64,000 nucleotides of DNA, from NCBI GenBank assembly GCA_900109895.1, contig FOBR01000015.1, positions 1-64,000 on the forward strand, given 5' to 3'. Source of the DNA: a bacterium A37T11 (GTDB taxonomy: Bacteria; Bacteroidota; Bacteroidia; Sphingobacteriales; Sphingobacteriaceae). Numbering within the stretch: the stretch's first letter is position 1; each line of letters starts with the position of its first letter. Shown one piece after another: positions 26,134 to 35,002 of this stretch. A program made the translations under genes and the position numbers. The notes beneath the pieces are model-generated. The model was not told the origin of the DNA. It made no database searches and saw nothing but the letters and a program-made list of their open reading frames with translations.

Positions 26134-27897
26134 ATGAAGCAGTTTTTTAAATACGTATTTGCTACAATAACGGGCATAATTATTTCATTTTTCCTCATTA
26201 TTATTATCGGAACCGCCATCATCGCAGGCATGGTCAGCACTTTGGGCAATAAAAATACCGTCGTGGTAACCGATAACTCCATTTTAATGATCAATTTAAA
26301 TTATACAATCACCGAGCGTAGCAGTAAAAACCCATTACAAGACCTGGATATACCCGGAATAAGCACCGAAAAAACACTTGGACTTAATGATATCCTCGCT
26401 AATATTAAGGCCGCCAAGACAGACAACCACATAAAAGGAATTTACCTAGATCTCCAGCCAACCCCGGGAAGTTTTGCTACTCTCCAAGAAATAAGGGATG
26501 CCCTTATTGACTTTAAGCGCTCAAAGAAATTTATTATTGCCTACAGTGAAATCTATACACAGGGAATTTATTACCTAGCCTCTGTAGCCGATAAAGTGTA
26601 CCTTAACCCGGCTGGCGAAATCTTATTTAACGGCTTCTCAGCAAGCACTATGTTTTATAAAGGCCTATTTGAAAAACTAGGTGTAGAAGCACAGGTATTC
26701 AAAGTAGGCACCTATAAAAGCGCAGTTGAGCCTTATATACTTGACAAGATGAGCGATGCAAACCGAGAACAGGTCAATTCCTTCCTTGGAGATATTTACC
26801 ACGGTTACCTAACCAATATCGCTAAAACCCGGAACATAAACCCGGACTCTTTGTTTTCCATAGCCAATGAACTAAAAGTGCGCAAAGCAGACGATGCCGT
26901 AAAATATCACCTGATTGATGCCTTAAAATACAAAGACCAAGTATTGGATGAACTACGAACCAGACTGAAACTAAAAAAAGAAGACGATATCAACACAGTC
27001 TCCATAGCCAAATATGATCCCGAGACGCCGGTAAACTCAGCCAAAGACCGTATTGCGGTTGTTTACGCCGTTGGAGAAATCGTTTCTGGTGAAGGCTCCG
27101 ATGAAACCATTGGATCAGAGCGTATTTCAAGGTCTTTGCGGCAAGTGCGAAAAGATGACAAAGTAAAAGCCGTTGTATTACGGGTAAATTCACCTGGCGG
27201 AAGTGCACTGGCTTCAGACATAATTTGGCGCGAAGTTATGCTTACAAAAAAAGTAAAACCCATTATCGTTTCCATGGGTGACGTAGCCGCATCAGGTGGA
27301 TACTATATATCAGCTGCGGCTGACTCAATCATAGCCCAACCCAATACCATTACAGGTTCCATTGGCATCTTTGGCATTTACCCCAACCTGCAGGGCTTTT
27401 TTAATGACAAGCTGGGAATCACCTTTGACGTTGTAAAAACAGGCAAATATGCCGATCTAGGCGATATAAGCAGGCCTGTAACAGCTGATGAGCGGGCCAT
27501 TATCCAAGGCGAAGTAAATAAAGGCTACCAAACATTCACCCAAAAAGTTGCCGATGGCCGAAAAATGACCCAGCCACAAGTAGATCAAATAGGCCAGGGC
27601 CGGGTATGGACCGGCAGCCAAGCCTTACAAATAGGCTTGGTAGACCGTTTAGGTAATTTTAATGAAGCCATTAAGTCTGCAGCCAAAAAAGCCAAGCTCA
27701 AAGACTACAGAATCGTTAGCTATCCCGCCATCAAAGACCCCATACAGGAATTATTGAGAACTGGAAGTGAACAGGTCAAAAACTATTTTACAAAGCAAGA
27801 ACTAGGAGTAAGTTACCCATACTATGTTCAGGCTAAAAAAATTATTCAACAAAGCGGTATCCAGGCAAGATTGCCTTTCGTGGTAGACATTCGTTAA
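26134..27897 (+). CDS. sppA: Signal peptide peptidase SppA, 67K type
   Basis: A 587-residue membrane-anchored serine protease that degrades cleaved signal peptides. An N-terminal transmembrane segment spans residues 7-35. Two tandem peptidase S49 domains follow: the first contributes the catalytic Lys near YLASVADKVYLNP, the second the Ser in VAASGGYYISAAAD. Length matches the long two-domain type. Upstream lies TATCATTG (26108-26115), a near match to the -7 consensus. Confidence 0.93.
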   Translation: MKQFFKYVFATITGIIISFFLIIIIGTAIIAGMVSTLGNKNTVVVTDNSILMINLNYTITERSSKNPLQDLDIPGISTEKTLGLNDILANIKAAKTDNHIKGIYLDLQPTPGSFATLQEIRDALIDFKRSKKFIIAYSEIYTQGIYYLASVADKVYLNPAGEILFNGFSASTMFYKGLFEKLGVEAQVFKVGTYKSAVEPYILDKMSDANREQVNSFLGDIYHGYLTNIAKTRNINPDSLFSIANELKVRKADDAVKYHLIDALKYKDQVLDELRTRLKLKKEDDINTVSIAKYDPETPVNSAKDRIAVVYAVGEIVSGEGSDETIGSERISRSLRQVRKDDKVKAVVLRVNSPGGSALASDIIWREVMLTKKVKPIIVSMGDVAASGGYYISAAADSIIAQPNTITGSIGIFGIYPNLQGFFNDKLGITFDVVKTGKYADLGDISRPVTADERAIIQGEVNKGYQTFTQKVADGRKMTQPQVDQIGQGRVWTGSQALQIGLVDRLGNFNEAIKSAAKKAKLKDYRIVSYPAIKDPIQELLRTGSEQVKNYFTKQELGVSYPYYVQAKKIIQQSGIQARLPFVVDIR

Positions 27898-27909
27898 AAA
27901 GATATTAAT

Positions 27910-27917
27910 TATCTTTG
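27910..27917 (+). promoter_or_regulatory. -7 box TATCTTTG for the DUF4254-GT9-SixA cluster
   Basis: TATCTTTG at 27910-27917 is an exact match and ends 4 bases before the ATG at 27922, predicting a leaderless or nearly leaderless mRNA. The -33 region is weak. Confidence 0.5.
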
Positions 27918-27921
27918 CACG

Positions 27922-28524
27922 ATGACTAGTGAACAAGCCAATGATATATTTGAGCAGGCTATTGCCGATTATCACGTGTTTGACAGCATTGACCATGAAC
28001 TGGAAAACCCCTATCCTATTTCAGACCCAAAGCATTTGTTTTATCTGAAATGCTGGATAGACTGCGTGCAATGGCACATGGAAGATGAAGTGCGCAAACC
28101 ATCCATTGACCCTTCTATGGGATTGTATTGGAAAAGGCGCATCGACCAATCAAACCAGCAGCGCACAGACACTGTAGAATACATTGACAGTTATTTTCAG
28201 CAAATGTTCAGCCAGGTCGTTATCCAAAAAAATGCCCGAATCAATACTGAGAGCCCCGCTTGGGCCTTTGACCGCTTGTCTATCCTGCAATTAAAAATCT
28301 ATCATATGCGTCTTGAAGTAATTCGTGAAAACGCAGGGGCAGCACATCAGCAACAATGCCAGGCCAAGCTGCTCATTTTGCTTGAACAGCAAAAAGATCT
28401 ATTGACCAGCATTGATGAATTGTTAAACGATATTGCCCAGGGAAAAAAACAAATGAAGGTATACCGGCAGCTAAAGATGTACAATGACCCCATGCTAAAC
28501 CCGGCCTTATATAGCAGCCAATAA
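27922..28524 (+). CDS. DUF4254 domain protein
   Basis: A 200-residue soluble, helical protein. The N-terminal ANDIFEQAIADYHVFD and the segment WHMEDEVRKPSIDPSMGLYWKRRIDQSNQQR (quoted here as WHMEDE and KRRIDQSNQQR) match the Bacteroidota DUF4254 family, whose function is unknown. It is immediately followed, 1 base later, by a GT9 glycosyltransferase and then a SixA-like phosphatase. DUF4254 next to GT9 is a recurrent arrangement in Bacteroidota as far as I recall, suggesting a role in lipopolysaccharide or surface-glycan assembly. Confidence 0.85.
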   Translation: MTSEQANDIFEQAIADYHVFDSIDHELENPYPISDPKHLFYLKCWIDCVQWHMEDEVRKPSIDPSMGLYWKRRIDQSNQQRTDTVEYIDSYFQQMFSQVVIQKNARINTESPAWAFDRLSILQLKIYHMRLEVIRENAGAAHQQQCQAKLLILLEQQKDLLTSIDELLNDIAQGKKQMKVYRQLKMYNDPMLNPALYSSQ

Positions 28525-28525
28525 G

Positions 28526-29560
28526 ATGCAGTCAAAGCGACCGATTATTGTGCTCAGGTTTTCGGCCATGGGCGATGTGGTTATGGCCGCCTCCGTTCTT
28601 CGTGAATTCAGACAACAGCACCCTGATGTACCAGTTGTTATGGTTAGCAGAGAACTGTTCAGGCCTTTTTTTGATGACATAGCCAACTTAAAATTTCATA
28701 CTTTCAACCCAAAAACAACCCATCGGGGCATTCGTGGACTACATAGGCTTTACCAAGAATTATTAGCCTATGGCCCCGGAGCAATAGCCGATTTGCATGC
28801 AAATTTACGCAGCCGTTTACTATGCGCCTTTTTTCGCGCAAATGCTTATCCCATTCAGCGCATAGACAAAGGGCGAAAAGAAAAAGCTGCCCTTATTCGA
28901 TCGCGCAACAAAATACTAAAGCCCTTGCGACGAACTGTTGAACGTTATGCTGACGTTCTCAGGGCCCTTGGCTATCCCATTATTCTACATTACAGACTGC
29001 AGCGTAGACCATTACCCCTACCACAAACCGCCATGCACTATTTTGCAGACCAACATTCACCCAAAATAGGCATTTCACCTTTCGCGCAGCATCCATACAA
29101 AGTGTACCCAATACCTAAAATGGAAGAAGTGATCAGTTCTTTAGCCAAAGCTGGGTGTACAATCTTCATTTTTGGGGGCGGCGCTTCTGAAAAAGCAGTG
29201 GCACAGGATTGGGCAAAAAAATATCCGAAAGTATACAATCTGATCGGCAATTTTACTATTCATCAGGAAATGGAAATTATTTCTAACCTGGACATCATGC
29301 TCAGTATGGATTCGGCCGGAATGCACCTGGCCTCCCTTATGGGTATCAGGGTCCTATCCATATGGGGCCCAACCCACCCCTATGCCGGCTTCCTTGGATA
29401 TGGCCAGCAGGAAAGCGACTGCATACAAATCAACCACCCTTTCAGGCCTAATTCAGTATATGGCAACAAACCCTGTTATTGCGATGGCATACCTTGTATA
29501 AACCTAATAGAGCCGGGCATGATTATTGACAAATTTCGACAAATCGGATTCGATGTCTAA
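28526..29560 (+). CDS. Family 9 glycosyltransferase (heptosyltransferase-like)
   Basis: A 344-residue GT9/GT-B enzyme of the ADP-heptose:LPS heptosyltransferase superfamily. The N-terminal fold opens VLRFSAMGDVVMAASVLREF, the C-terminal donor-binding fold carries KIGISPFAQHPYKVYP, and DSAGMHLASLMGIRVLSIWG holds the usual DxxxxH pattern. Such enzymes add heptose to the inner core of lipopolysaccharide at the cytoplasmic face. The donor here is not certain. It is the second gene of a three-gene cluster and overlaps the next by 8 bases. Confidence 0.9.
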   Translation: MQSKRPIIVLRFSAMGDVVMAASVLREFRQQHPDVPVVMVSRELFRPFFDDIANLKFHTFNPKTTHRGIRGLHRLYQELLAYGPGAIADLHANLRSRLLCAFFRANAYPIQRIDKGRKEKAALIRSRNKILKPLRRTVERYADVLRALGYPIILHYRLQRRPLPLPQTAMHYFADQHSPKIGISPFAQHPYKVYPIPKMEEVISSLAKAGCTIFIFGGGASEKAVAQDWAKKYPKVYNLIGNFTIHQEMEIISNLDIMLSMDSAGMHLASLMGIRVLSIWGPTHPYAGFLGYGQQESDCIQINHPFRPNSVYGNKPCYCDGIPCINLIEPGMIIDKFRQIGFDV

Positions 29561-30041
29561 AAAAGATCTATTTATCGTGCGTCATGCCAAAGCCGAATCA
29601 GGCAGTAGGGTACTTGATTTTGACCGGAAATTGAGCTATCAAGGAATTAATGAGGCCACACAAATGGCTCAAAAGATCAAAGACTACGAAATTCAACCAA
29701 CTTTTTTGGTAACAAGTCCCGCCAAAAGAGCCCTTGGTACGGCCGAAATTTTCGCAGAAATACTCCAAATACCTATTAGCAAAATAGAACAAGTAAATGA
29801 AATCTATGAAAGCGAAGTAGACATCCTGATGGATATTATCCATGGTTTGGATGAACAGCATGACAGCGTCGCAATATTTGGACATAATCCTGAAATAATA
29901 ATGCTTGCTTTTCAACTCTCAGAACTTTCCATTGAAGGTTTCCCGACGTGTGCAGTGGCACATTTGCATTTTCCGGAAGCCAGCTCATGGCAATTAATCA
30001 ATCCGCAAAGTGGCAAATTGCGCCTGTTTATACATCCTTAA
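29553..30041 (+). CDS. SixA-like histidine phosphatase
   Basis: A 162-residue histidine phosphatase of the phosphoglycerate-mutase fold. The catalytic RHAKAE motif is at residues 10-15 and the second His is in FGHNPEI. In E. coli SixA removes phosphate from Hpt domains, so a signalling role is possible. The start at 29553 is chosen because the upstream 9 codons lie inside the GT9 gene. Its end overlaps the convergent dprA by 4 bases. Confidence 0.85.
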   Translation: MSKKDLFIVRHAKAESGSRVLDFDRKLSYQGINEATQMAQKIKDYEIQPTFLVTSPAKRALGTAEIFAEILQIPISKIEQVNEIYESEVDILMDIIHGLDEQHDSVAIFGHNPEIIMLAFQLSELSIEGFPTCAVAHLHFPEASSWQLINPQSGKLRLFIHP

Positions 30042-31129
30042 ACTGCCCTAAAAACTTTTCCTGGCAAAGCAGCGAGTAAGCCCTTCAATTCCATTTCAAG
30101 CAAAATAAGGGCAAGTTTAGCCGTAGGTATATCCATCATTAAGGCCAATGTATCTATACTAACCTGCCCATTTTCAATCACTATCTTATATAATTTTTCT
30201 TCCTGAGCACTCACATTCAATTTAGACAATTGAGCATCATTTATTTTTTCAAGTTTGGGTTCCCAATTCATCAAATATTCCAGATCTTCAACCCGGGTAA
30301 TCAAATTTGCCCGATGAGTTTTGATCAGGTAATTACAGCCCGTTGAAAACTCCTGCTGTATATTTCCTGGAAAAGCACAAACATCCCGATTATAATTGTT
30401 GGCAATTTCAGCCGTGATCAATGCACCACCGCGCAAGGCTCCCTCTACAACCACCGTTACATCTGCCAGGCCCGCTATAATGCGATTCCTTTCAGGAAAA
30501 TGTCCTCTTTCGGGCAATGAATCCGAAGGGTACTCGGTTATCAGGCCCCCGTTCTCCAGCATATTTGCAGCCAAACCACGATTGCTATCCGGATAGATCC
30601 GGTCAAGGCCATGCCCCAAAACCCCCACCGTCGGAATGTTATATTTAACAGAAGCTTTATGCGCACAGCTGTCAATACCATATGCCAAACCACTTACCAC
30701 CATCACACCATAAGCCTGCAACGCCCGAATAAATTCATCGCAAATACCCTTACCATAAGCAGTCGCATGCCGCGTGCCCACAATACTCACAATCCGGGCA
30801 TGATCCAAATCGGCCGTTCCACGGTAAAAAAGCATCACTGGCGCATCCGCACATTCCATAAGCCTTTTCGGATAATTCTTAGAAGCCCAGGCCAGCCCAT
30901 TGATCCGGTGTTTTTCCATAAATGCCATTTCTTTATCTGCATTTTGAAAAACTTGCTTATCAGAAAGCGCTGCCACTGTATGTGGCCCAATGCCCGGCAC
31001 CACCAACAGATCACTACGGCTAGCCTTAAACACCGCTTCGGCACTTCCAAAGTGGGTAAGCAATTTTTTTGCCGACACCACGCCAATTCCTTTTACATAA
31101 GTTAATGCCAATTCATACCAATTATTCAT
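30038..31129 (-). CDS. dprA: DNA-processing protein DprA
   Basis: A 363-residue single-strand-DNA-binding protein that loads RecA on incoming DNA during transformation. An N-terminal helix-hairpin-helix region (VKGIGVVSAKKLLTHFGS, VPGIGPHTVAAL) is followed by the Rossmann-like DprA fold (VGTRHATAYGKG, GLAYGIDSCAHKAS, ITAEIANNYNRDV) and a C-terminal winged helix (about residues 300-360, GQVSIDTLALMMDIPTAKLA). All domains are intact. A well-formed promoter lies upstream. Confidence 0.95.
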   Translation of the reverse strand: MNNWYELALTYVKGIGVVSAKKLLTHFGSAEAVFKASRSDLLVVPGIGPHTVAALSDKQVFQNADKEMAFMEKHRINGLAWASKNYPKRLMECADAPVMLFYRGTADLDHARIVSIVGTRHATAYGKGICDEFIRALQAYGVMVVSGLAYGIDSCAHKASVKYNIPTVGVLGHGLDRIYPDSNRGLAANMLENGGLITEYPSDSLPERGHFPERNRIIAGLADVTVVVEGALRGGALITAEIANNYNRDVCAFPGNIQQEFSTGCNYLIKTHRANLITRVEDLEYLMNWEPKLEKINDAQLSKLNVSAQEEKLYKIVIENGQVSIDTLALMMDIPTAKLALILLEMELKGLLAALPGKVFRAV

Positions 31130-31152
31130 AGACAGCTCATTTTTATTGCTAA

Positions 31153-31183
31153 CAAAATTAGTTGATTAAAATGAGGAATCAAA
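31153..31183 (-). promoter_or_regulatory. Promoter for dprA
   Basis: On the minus strand TTTG (31183-31180) and TAATTTTG (31160-31153) are spaced by 19 bases, an excellent match to the Bacteroidota consensus. The leader would be about 18 bases. Confidence 0.65.
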
Positions 31184-31207
31184 ATTTTTTATAGCATAAG
31201 TAAATAG

Positions 31208-31215
31208 TAACTTTG
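31208..31215 (+). promoter_or_regulatory. -7 box TAACTTTG for prpD
   Basis: TAACTTTG at 31208-31215 ends 5 bases before the ATG at 31221, so the 5' leader is short or absent. The -33 region is a T tract without a clear TTTG. Confidence 0.5.
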
Positions 31216-31220
31216 CCCCC

Positions 31221-32681
31221 ATGTCACAGCACACAATAATCAATAACAATCGCCCCGAAACTGATCAGGTGATTAGCGATATAGCCGATTATGTATTAAC
31301 TTATCAAATTGATAGTCCCTTAGCCTATCAAACGGCCCATTATTGCCTGCTTGACACACTTGGATGCGGTATGGAGGCACTTGAATATCCGGCATGCACC
31401 AAACTGCTGGGCCCCATCATACCAGGCACTGTGGTGCCCAACGGTTCCAAAGTACCCGGCACCAACTATCAATTAGATCCTGTGCAAGCAGCCTTTAATA
31501 TCGGCTCCATCATTCGGTGGCTTGACTTTAACGACACCTGGCTTGCCGCCGAGTGGGGCCATCCTTCAGATAACCTAGGTGCCATTCTGGCCACCGCAGA
31601 CTGGCTAAGCCGAAGTGCCGTAGCAGCTGGCAACCCCCCACTTACAATGCTACAGGTGCTTGACGCAATGATTCGTGCGCACGAGATACAGGGCATTATC
31701 GCGCTTGAAAATTCGTTTAACCAGGTTGGTTTGGATCACGTCCTACTGGTAAAACTGGCTTCAACCGCTGTGGCAGGCAAGCTTATCGGTCTCAACCGTG
31801 AAGAACTCATCAATGCCCTCTCGCTGGCTTTGGTTGATGGGCATTCATTGCGCACATACCGGCATTCACCAAACACCGGCAGCCGCAAATCATGGGCGGC
31901 CGGCGATGCCACCTCCCGCGGCGTACGTTTAGCCCTCATTGCCAAAACCGGTGAGATGGGATATCCATCTGTACTAAGTGCCCCAGTCTGGGGTTTTTAC
32001 GATGTATTGTATAAAGGCCAGCCATTCAAGTTTCAGCGCAGCTATAGCTCTTACGTCATGGAAAATGTACTCTTTAAAATATCGTTTCCGGCCGAGTTTC
32101 ATTCACAAACCGCTGCTGAAGCAGCAATCACCCTTCATGAAACACTAAAAGCTAGGGGAAAAACGGCCGATGATATTCAGCATGTTCATATCCGAACGCA
32201 TGAAGCGGCCATTCGCATCATTGACAAAAAAGGACCACTGCACAACCCTGCTGACCGTGACCATTGCATACAGTACATGATCGCCATACCGCTTTTGTTT
32301 GGCAGGCTCACCGCTGCCGATTATGAAGACAATGTAGCCAATGACCCGCGGATAGACGCCTTGCGTGAAAAAATGGACACTGCCGAAGACAAACAATTTA
32401 CACTGGATTATCACGATCCCGAGAAAAGGTCGATCGCCAATGCACTGACCATAACCCTTAAAGATGGCACCCTGCTAGATGAAGTCGTTGTTGAATATCC
32501 CATCGGGCATAAAAGAAGACGAGAGCAAGGCATACCCCTACTTATCGAGAAGTACAAGCATAATTTAACGCGGCGCTTCGCCAAAAAGCAGCAACAAGCA
32601 ATATTGGATGCAACATTAAATTATGGCAATTTAATCCACCTACCGGTTCATGAATTTGTAGACCTCATGACCACCGCCTGA
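31221..32681 (+). CDS. prpD: MmgE/PrpD family protein, probable 2-methylcitrate dehydratase
   Basis: A 486-residue member of the MmgE/PrpD family, close in length to E. coli PrpD. The segment [26 protein letters not shown], quoted in part as [18 protein letters not shown], is the characteristic region, and the C-terminal part carries the IEYPIGH-like [14 protein letters not shown]. PrpD dehydrates 2-methylcitrate to 2-methylaconitate in propionate degradation. The gene is not next to prpB or prpC, so the pathway assignment rests on similarity alone. Confidence 0.85.
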   Translation: MSQHTIINNNRPETDQVISDIADYVLTYQIDSPLAYQTAHYCLLDTLGCGMEALEYPACTKLLGPIIPGTVVPNGSKVPGTNYQLDPVQAAFNIGSIIRWLDFNDTWLAAEWGHPSDNLGAILATADWLSRSAVAAGNPPLTMLQVLDAMIRAHEIQGIIALENSFNQVGLDHVLLVKLASTAVAGKLIGLNREELINALSLALVDGHSLRTYRHSPNTGSRKSWAAGDATSRGVRLALIAKTGEMGYPSVLSAPVWGFYDVLYKGQPFKFQRSYSSYVMENVLFKISFPAEFHSQTAAEAAITLHETLKARGKTADDIQHVHIRTHEAAIRIIDKKGPLHNPADRDHCIQYMIAIPLLFGRLTAADYEDNVANDPRIDALREKMDTAEDKQFTLDYHDPEKRSIANALTITLKDGTLLDEVVVEYPIGHKRRREQGIPLLIEKYKHNLTRRFAKKQQQAILDATLNYGNLIHLPVHEFVDLMTTA

Positions 32682-32689
32682 TCTATGGA

Positions 32690-33397
32690 TCAGCCCGCCG
32701 GCTTAATGATGATTTCATTTACATGCGCCCCTTTACTCATCAAAAGGCAAGCCCTCACTGCAGAGGCAACGTCTTCAGGAAGGATGAATGTGTCTTTTTC
32801 CACTTGTTCCCCATCCCATGAAGCCGTTAATGTCGACCCAGGTATTACTTCGGTAACCTTTACCCCATACGGTGCAAGTTCTAAACGTAAAACCGCTGTT
32901 AAACCCGCTACTGCAAATTTCGTTATCGTGTATGAACCCGCAGCAACCACTGGTTCACGGGAGGCAATAGAGCTGATATTAAAGATATGCCCACTTTTAC
33001 GAGCCCTCATGCTCTTCCCAATTTGTTTACACAAATAGTACGCAGTTTTGAAATTAACCTGCCATTGATCATAAAAGTCGGAATCCGATTCATCCAGCAA
33101 GCTTACCTGCCTGTATATGCCCACATTATTCACTAACACATCCAAATTTTTAAAAATAGCCATAACTTCATCAACCATCCTCACCAACTCGCTGTATTCA
33201 AGGAAATCACAAACATAAGGATATACCCGTACTCCATGCCGGTTTTCAAGTTCATTTTTTAAAACATCCAGATCCAAATAACTGCGTGCCGATAAAACTA
33301 AATGAAAGCCTTCGGCCGCCAGCATCCGTGAAATAGCCAGGCCCATGCCTTTAGTAGCCCCGGTTACCAAGGCCAATTTATTCAGTTGGGTATTCAT
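32690..33397 (-). CDS. SDR family oxidoreductase
   Basis: A 235-residue classical short-chain dehydrogenase/reductase. The cofactor motif is TGATKGMGLA near residue 12, NNVG replaces the usual NNAG, the catalytic Ser is in NISSIASREP, and the YxxxK pair is in SYTITK. The preferred ATG is at 33397, because the 28 upstream codons show no SDR similarity and would carry the protein beyond the nucleotide-binding strand. The substrate is unknown. It converges on prpD, with 8 bases between the genes. Confidence 0.88.
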   Translation of the reverse strand: MNTQLNKLALVTGATKGMGLAISRMLAAEGFHLVLSARSYLDLDVLKNELENRHGVRVYPYVCDFLEYSELVRMVDEVMAIFKNLDVLVNNVGIYRQVSLLDESDSDFYDQWQVNFKTAYYLCKQIGKSMRARKSGHIFNISSIASREPVVAAGSYTITKFAVAGLTAVLRLELAPYGVKVTEVIPGSTLTASWDGEQVEKDTFILPEDVASAVRACLLMSKGAHVNEIIIKPAG

Positions 33398-33508
33398 ATT
33401 TTTTGTTGTAAACATACTGAAAAATGCAAGACCCCCAAAACACGGCATCAATATTGTTTTTAAATAAACATCAAAATTCATATATTTAGCGCTTATTGAT
33501 CATGACAT

Positions 33509-34243
33509 ATGTTTTTTACTAATTTTGGTAAATATCTACTGCTCCTTAAATCTGTGTTCCGGAAGCCAGAAAAATGGAAAATTTACTGGAAAGAAATTTT
33601 CCATGAAATGAACAGCATTGGCGTCGGGTCGTTAATACTAGTTGGAATAATATCCACCTTCATCGGTGCCGTTATGACCATGCAGATTGCCTTTCAGCTT
33701 GTTTCAGACCTCATACCCAATTCTATAATCGGGCAAATAAACCGTGACTCCAGCATTTTGGAGCTCAGCCCCACCATATCGGCCTTGGTGCTGGCCGGCA
33801 AAGTAGGCTCATCCATTTCCTCCCAAATAGGCTCCATGCGGGTTACTGAACAGATCGATGCCCTTGAAATTATGGGCATCAATGCACCCGGCTACCTCAT
33901 ACTACCCAAAATACTTGCTGGTATAACCATGGTGCCTATGCTGGTCATCTTGTCTATAGGGCTGGCATTAATTGGTGGGTTGGTAGGTGGCGCATTATCC
34001 GGCGCGGTAACCCCCGCTGATTATGTTACGGGCATTACGGGAACCTTTAACGGGTATACCCTATGGGTTGCCATGGTCAAAGCCATCATATTTGGATTTA
34101 TCATCACATCCGTATCTTCCTATCAGGGGTTTTATGTACAGGGAGGCGCACTTGAAGTAGGCCAGGCAAGTACAAAAAGCGTGGTGATCAGTTGCATTAG
34201 TATATTGGCCGCAGATTACGTAATTACAGCAGTTATGCTATAA
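33509..34243 (+). CDS. mlaE: MlaE family ABC transporter permease, copy 1
   Basis: A 244-residue permease of the MlaE/YrbE family, part of an ABC system that moves phospholipids between the two membranes. An amphipathic N-terminal segment precedes about five transmembrane helices. The conserved cytoplasmic loop VGSSISSQIGSMRVTEQIDALEIMG is intact (quoted as IGSMRVTEQIDALE). The ATPase gene starts 5 bases downstream. No MCE (MlaD) gene follows, unlike the second locus at 49-51.6 kb. Confidence 0.92.
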   Translation: MFFTNFGKYLLLLKSVFRKPEKWKIYWKEIFHEMNSIGVGSLILVGIISTFIGAVMTMQIAFQLVSDLIPNSIIGQINRDSSILELSPTISALVLAGKVGSSISSQIGSMRVTEQIDALEIMGINAPGYLILPKILAGITMVPMLVILSIGLALIGGLVGGALSGAVTPADYVTGITGTFNGYTLWVAMVKAIIFGFIITSVSSYQGFYVQGGALEVGQASTKSVVISCISILAADYVITAVML

Positions 34244-34248
34244 ACTAA

Positions 34249-35001
34249 ATGATTGAGATAAAAGATATCCATAAAAGTTTTGGCGGCAACCATGTGCTCA
34301 ACGGCATAACAGCGGCTTTTGAACCAGGAAAAATCAGTTTGATCATTGGCGGCTCTGGTTCCGGCAAAAGCACGCTTCTTAAATGTATAGTAGGTTTGCA
34401 TGAACCCGATAACGGCAAAGTGCTATATGACGGGCAGGATTTTAGCCGCCTTAATTTTGAACAGCGCATTCCCATTCGCCAGCACATCGGCATGCTTTTT
34501 CAAAATTCAGCTCTTTTTGATTCCATGACTGTGGAAGAAAACATCATCTTCCCGTTAGAAATGTTTACGGACATGAGCAAAAGTGAAAAGCTGGACCGGG
34601 CCAATTACTGCCTGGAACGGGTAAACCTCAAAGAAAGCAACAAGCTGTTCCCTGCAGAACTATCCGGCGGCATGAAAAAACGGGTTGGTATCGCGCGTGC
34701 CATCTCTATGAACCCAAAATACCTGTTTTGCGATGAGCCAAATTCAGGTCTTGACCCACAAACATCCATCTTAATAGATGAGCTTATCCAAGACCTAACC
34801 GAAGAATTCAAATGCACCACCATGGTGGTAACACACGATATGAACTCTGTAATGGGCATTGGTGAACACATTCTGTTCCTGCATAAGGGCGAAAAATGGT
34901 GGGAAGGCTCCAACAAGGAAATTGCACATACGAATGTAAAAGAATTGAATGAATTTGTGTTTGCCAGTTCTTTTATGAAAGCAGCTAAGGATAAGTTATA
35001 A
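34249..35001 (+). CDS. mlaF: MlaF-type ABC transporter ATPase, copy 1
   Basis: A 250-residue ABC ATPase that pairs with the MlaE permease. Walker A is GGSGSGKST, the Q loop is GMLFQNSALFDSMTVEENI, the signature is LSGGMKKRVGIARA, Walker B is YLFCDEPNSGLDPQ, and the H-loop His is in MVVTHDMNSV. It shares the FQNSALFDSMTV pattern of Mkl/MlaF proteins. It ends 1 base before the convergent cardiolipin synthase gene. Confidence 0.92.
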   Translation: MIEIKDIHKSFGGNHVLNGITAAFEPGKISLIIGGSGSGKSTLLKCIVGLHEPDNGKVLYDGQDFSRLNFEQRIPIRQHIGMLFQNSALFDSMTVEENIIFPLEMFTDMSKSEKLDRANYCLERVNLKESNKLFPAELSGGMKKRVGIARAISMNPKYLFCDEPNSGLDPQTSILIDELIQDLTEEFKCTTMVVTHDMNSVMGIGEHILFLHKGEKWWEGSNKEIAHTNVKELNEFVFASSFMKAAKDKL

Positions 35002-35002
35002 G

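Noticed and set aside
30611-31105. A 164-codon frame on the plus strand inside dprA
   Set aside because: It is antisense to an intact, fully conserved dprA, has no recognisable motif and no promoter; it is a shadow frame.
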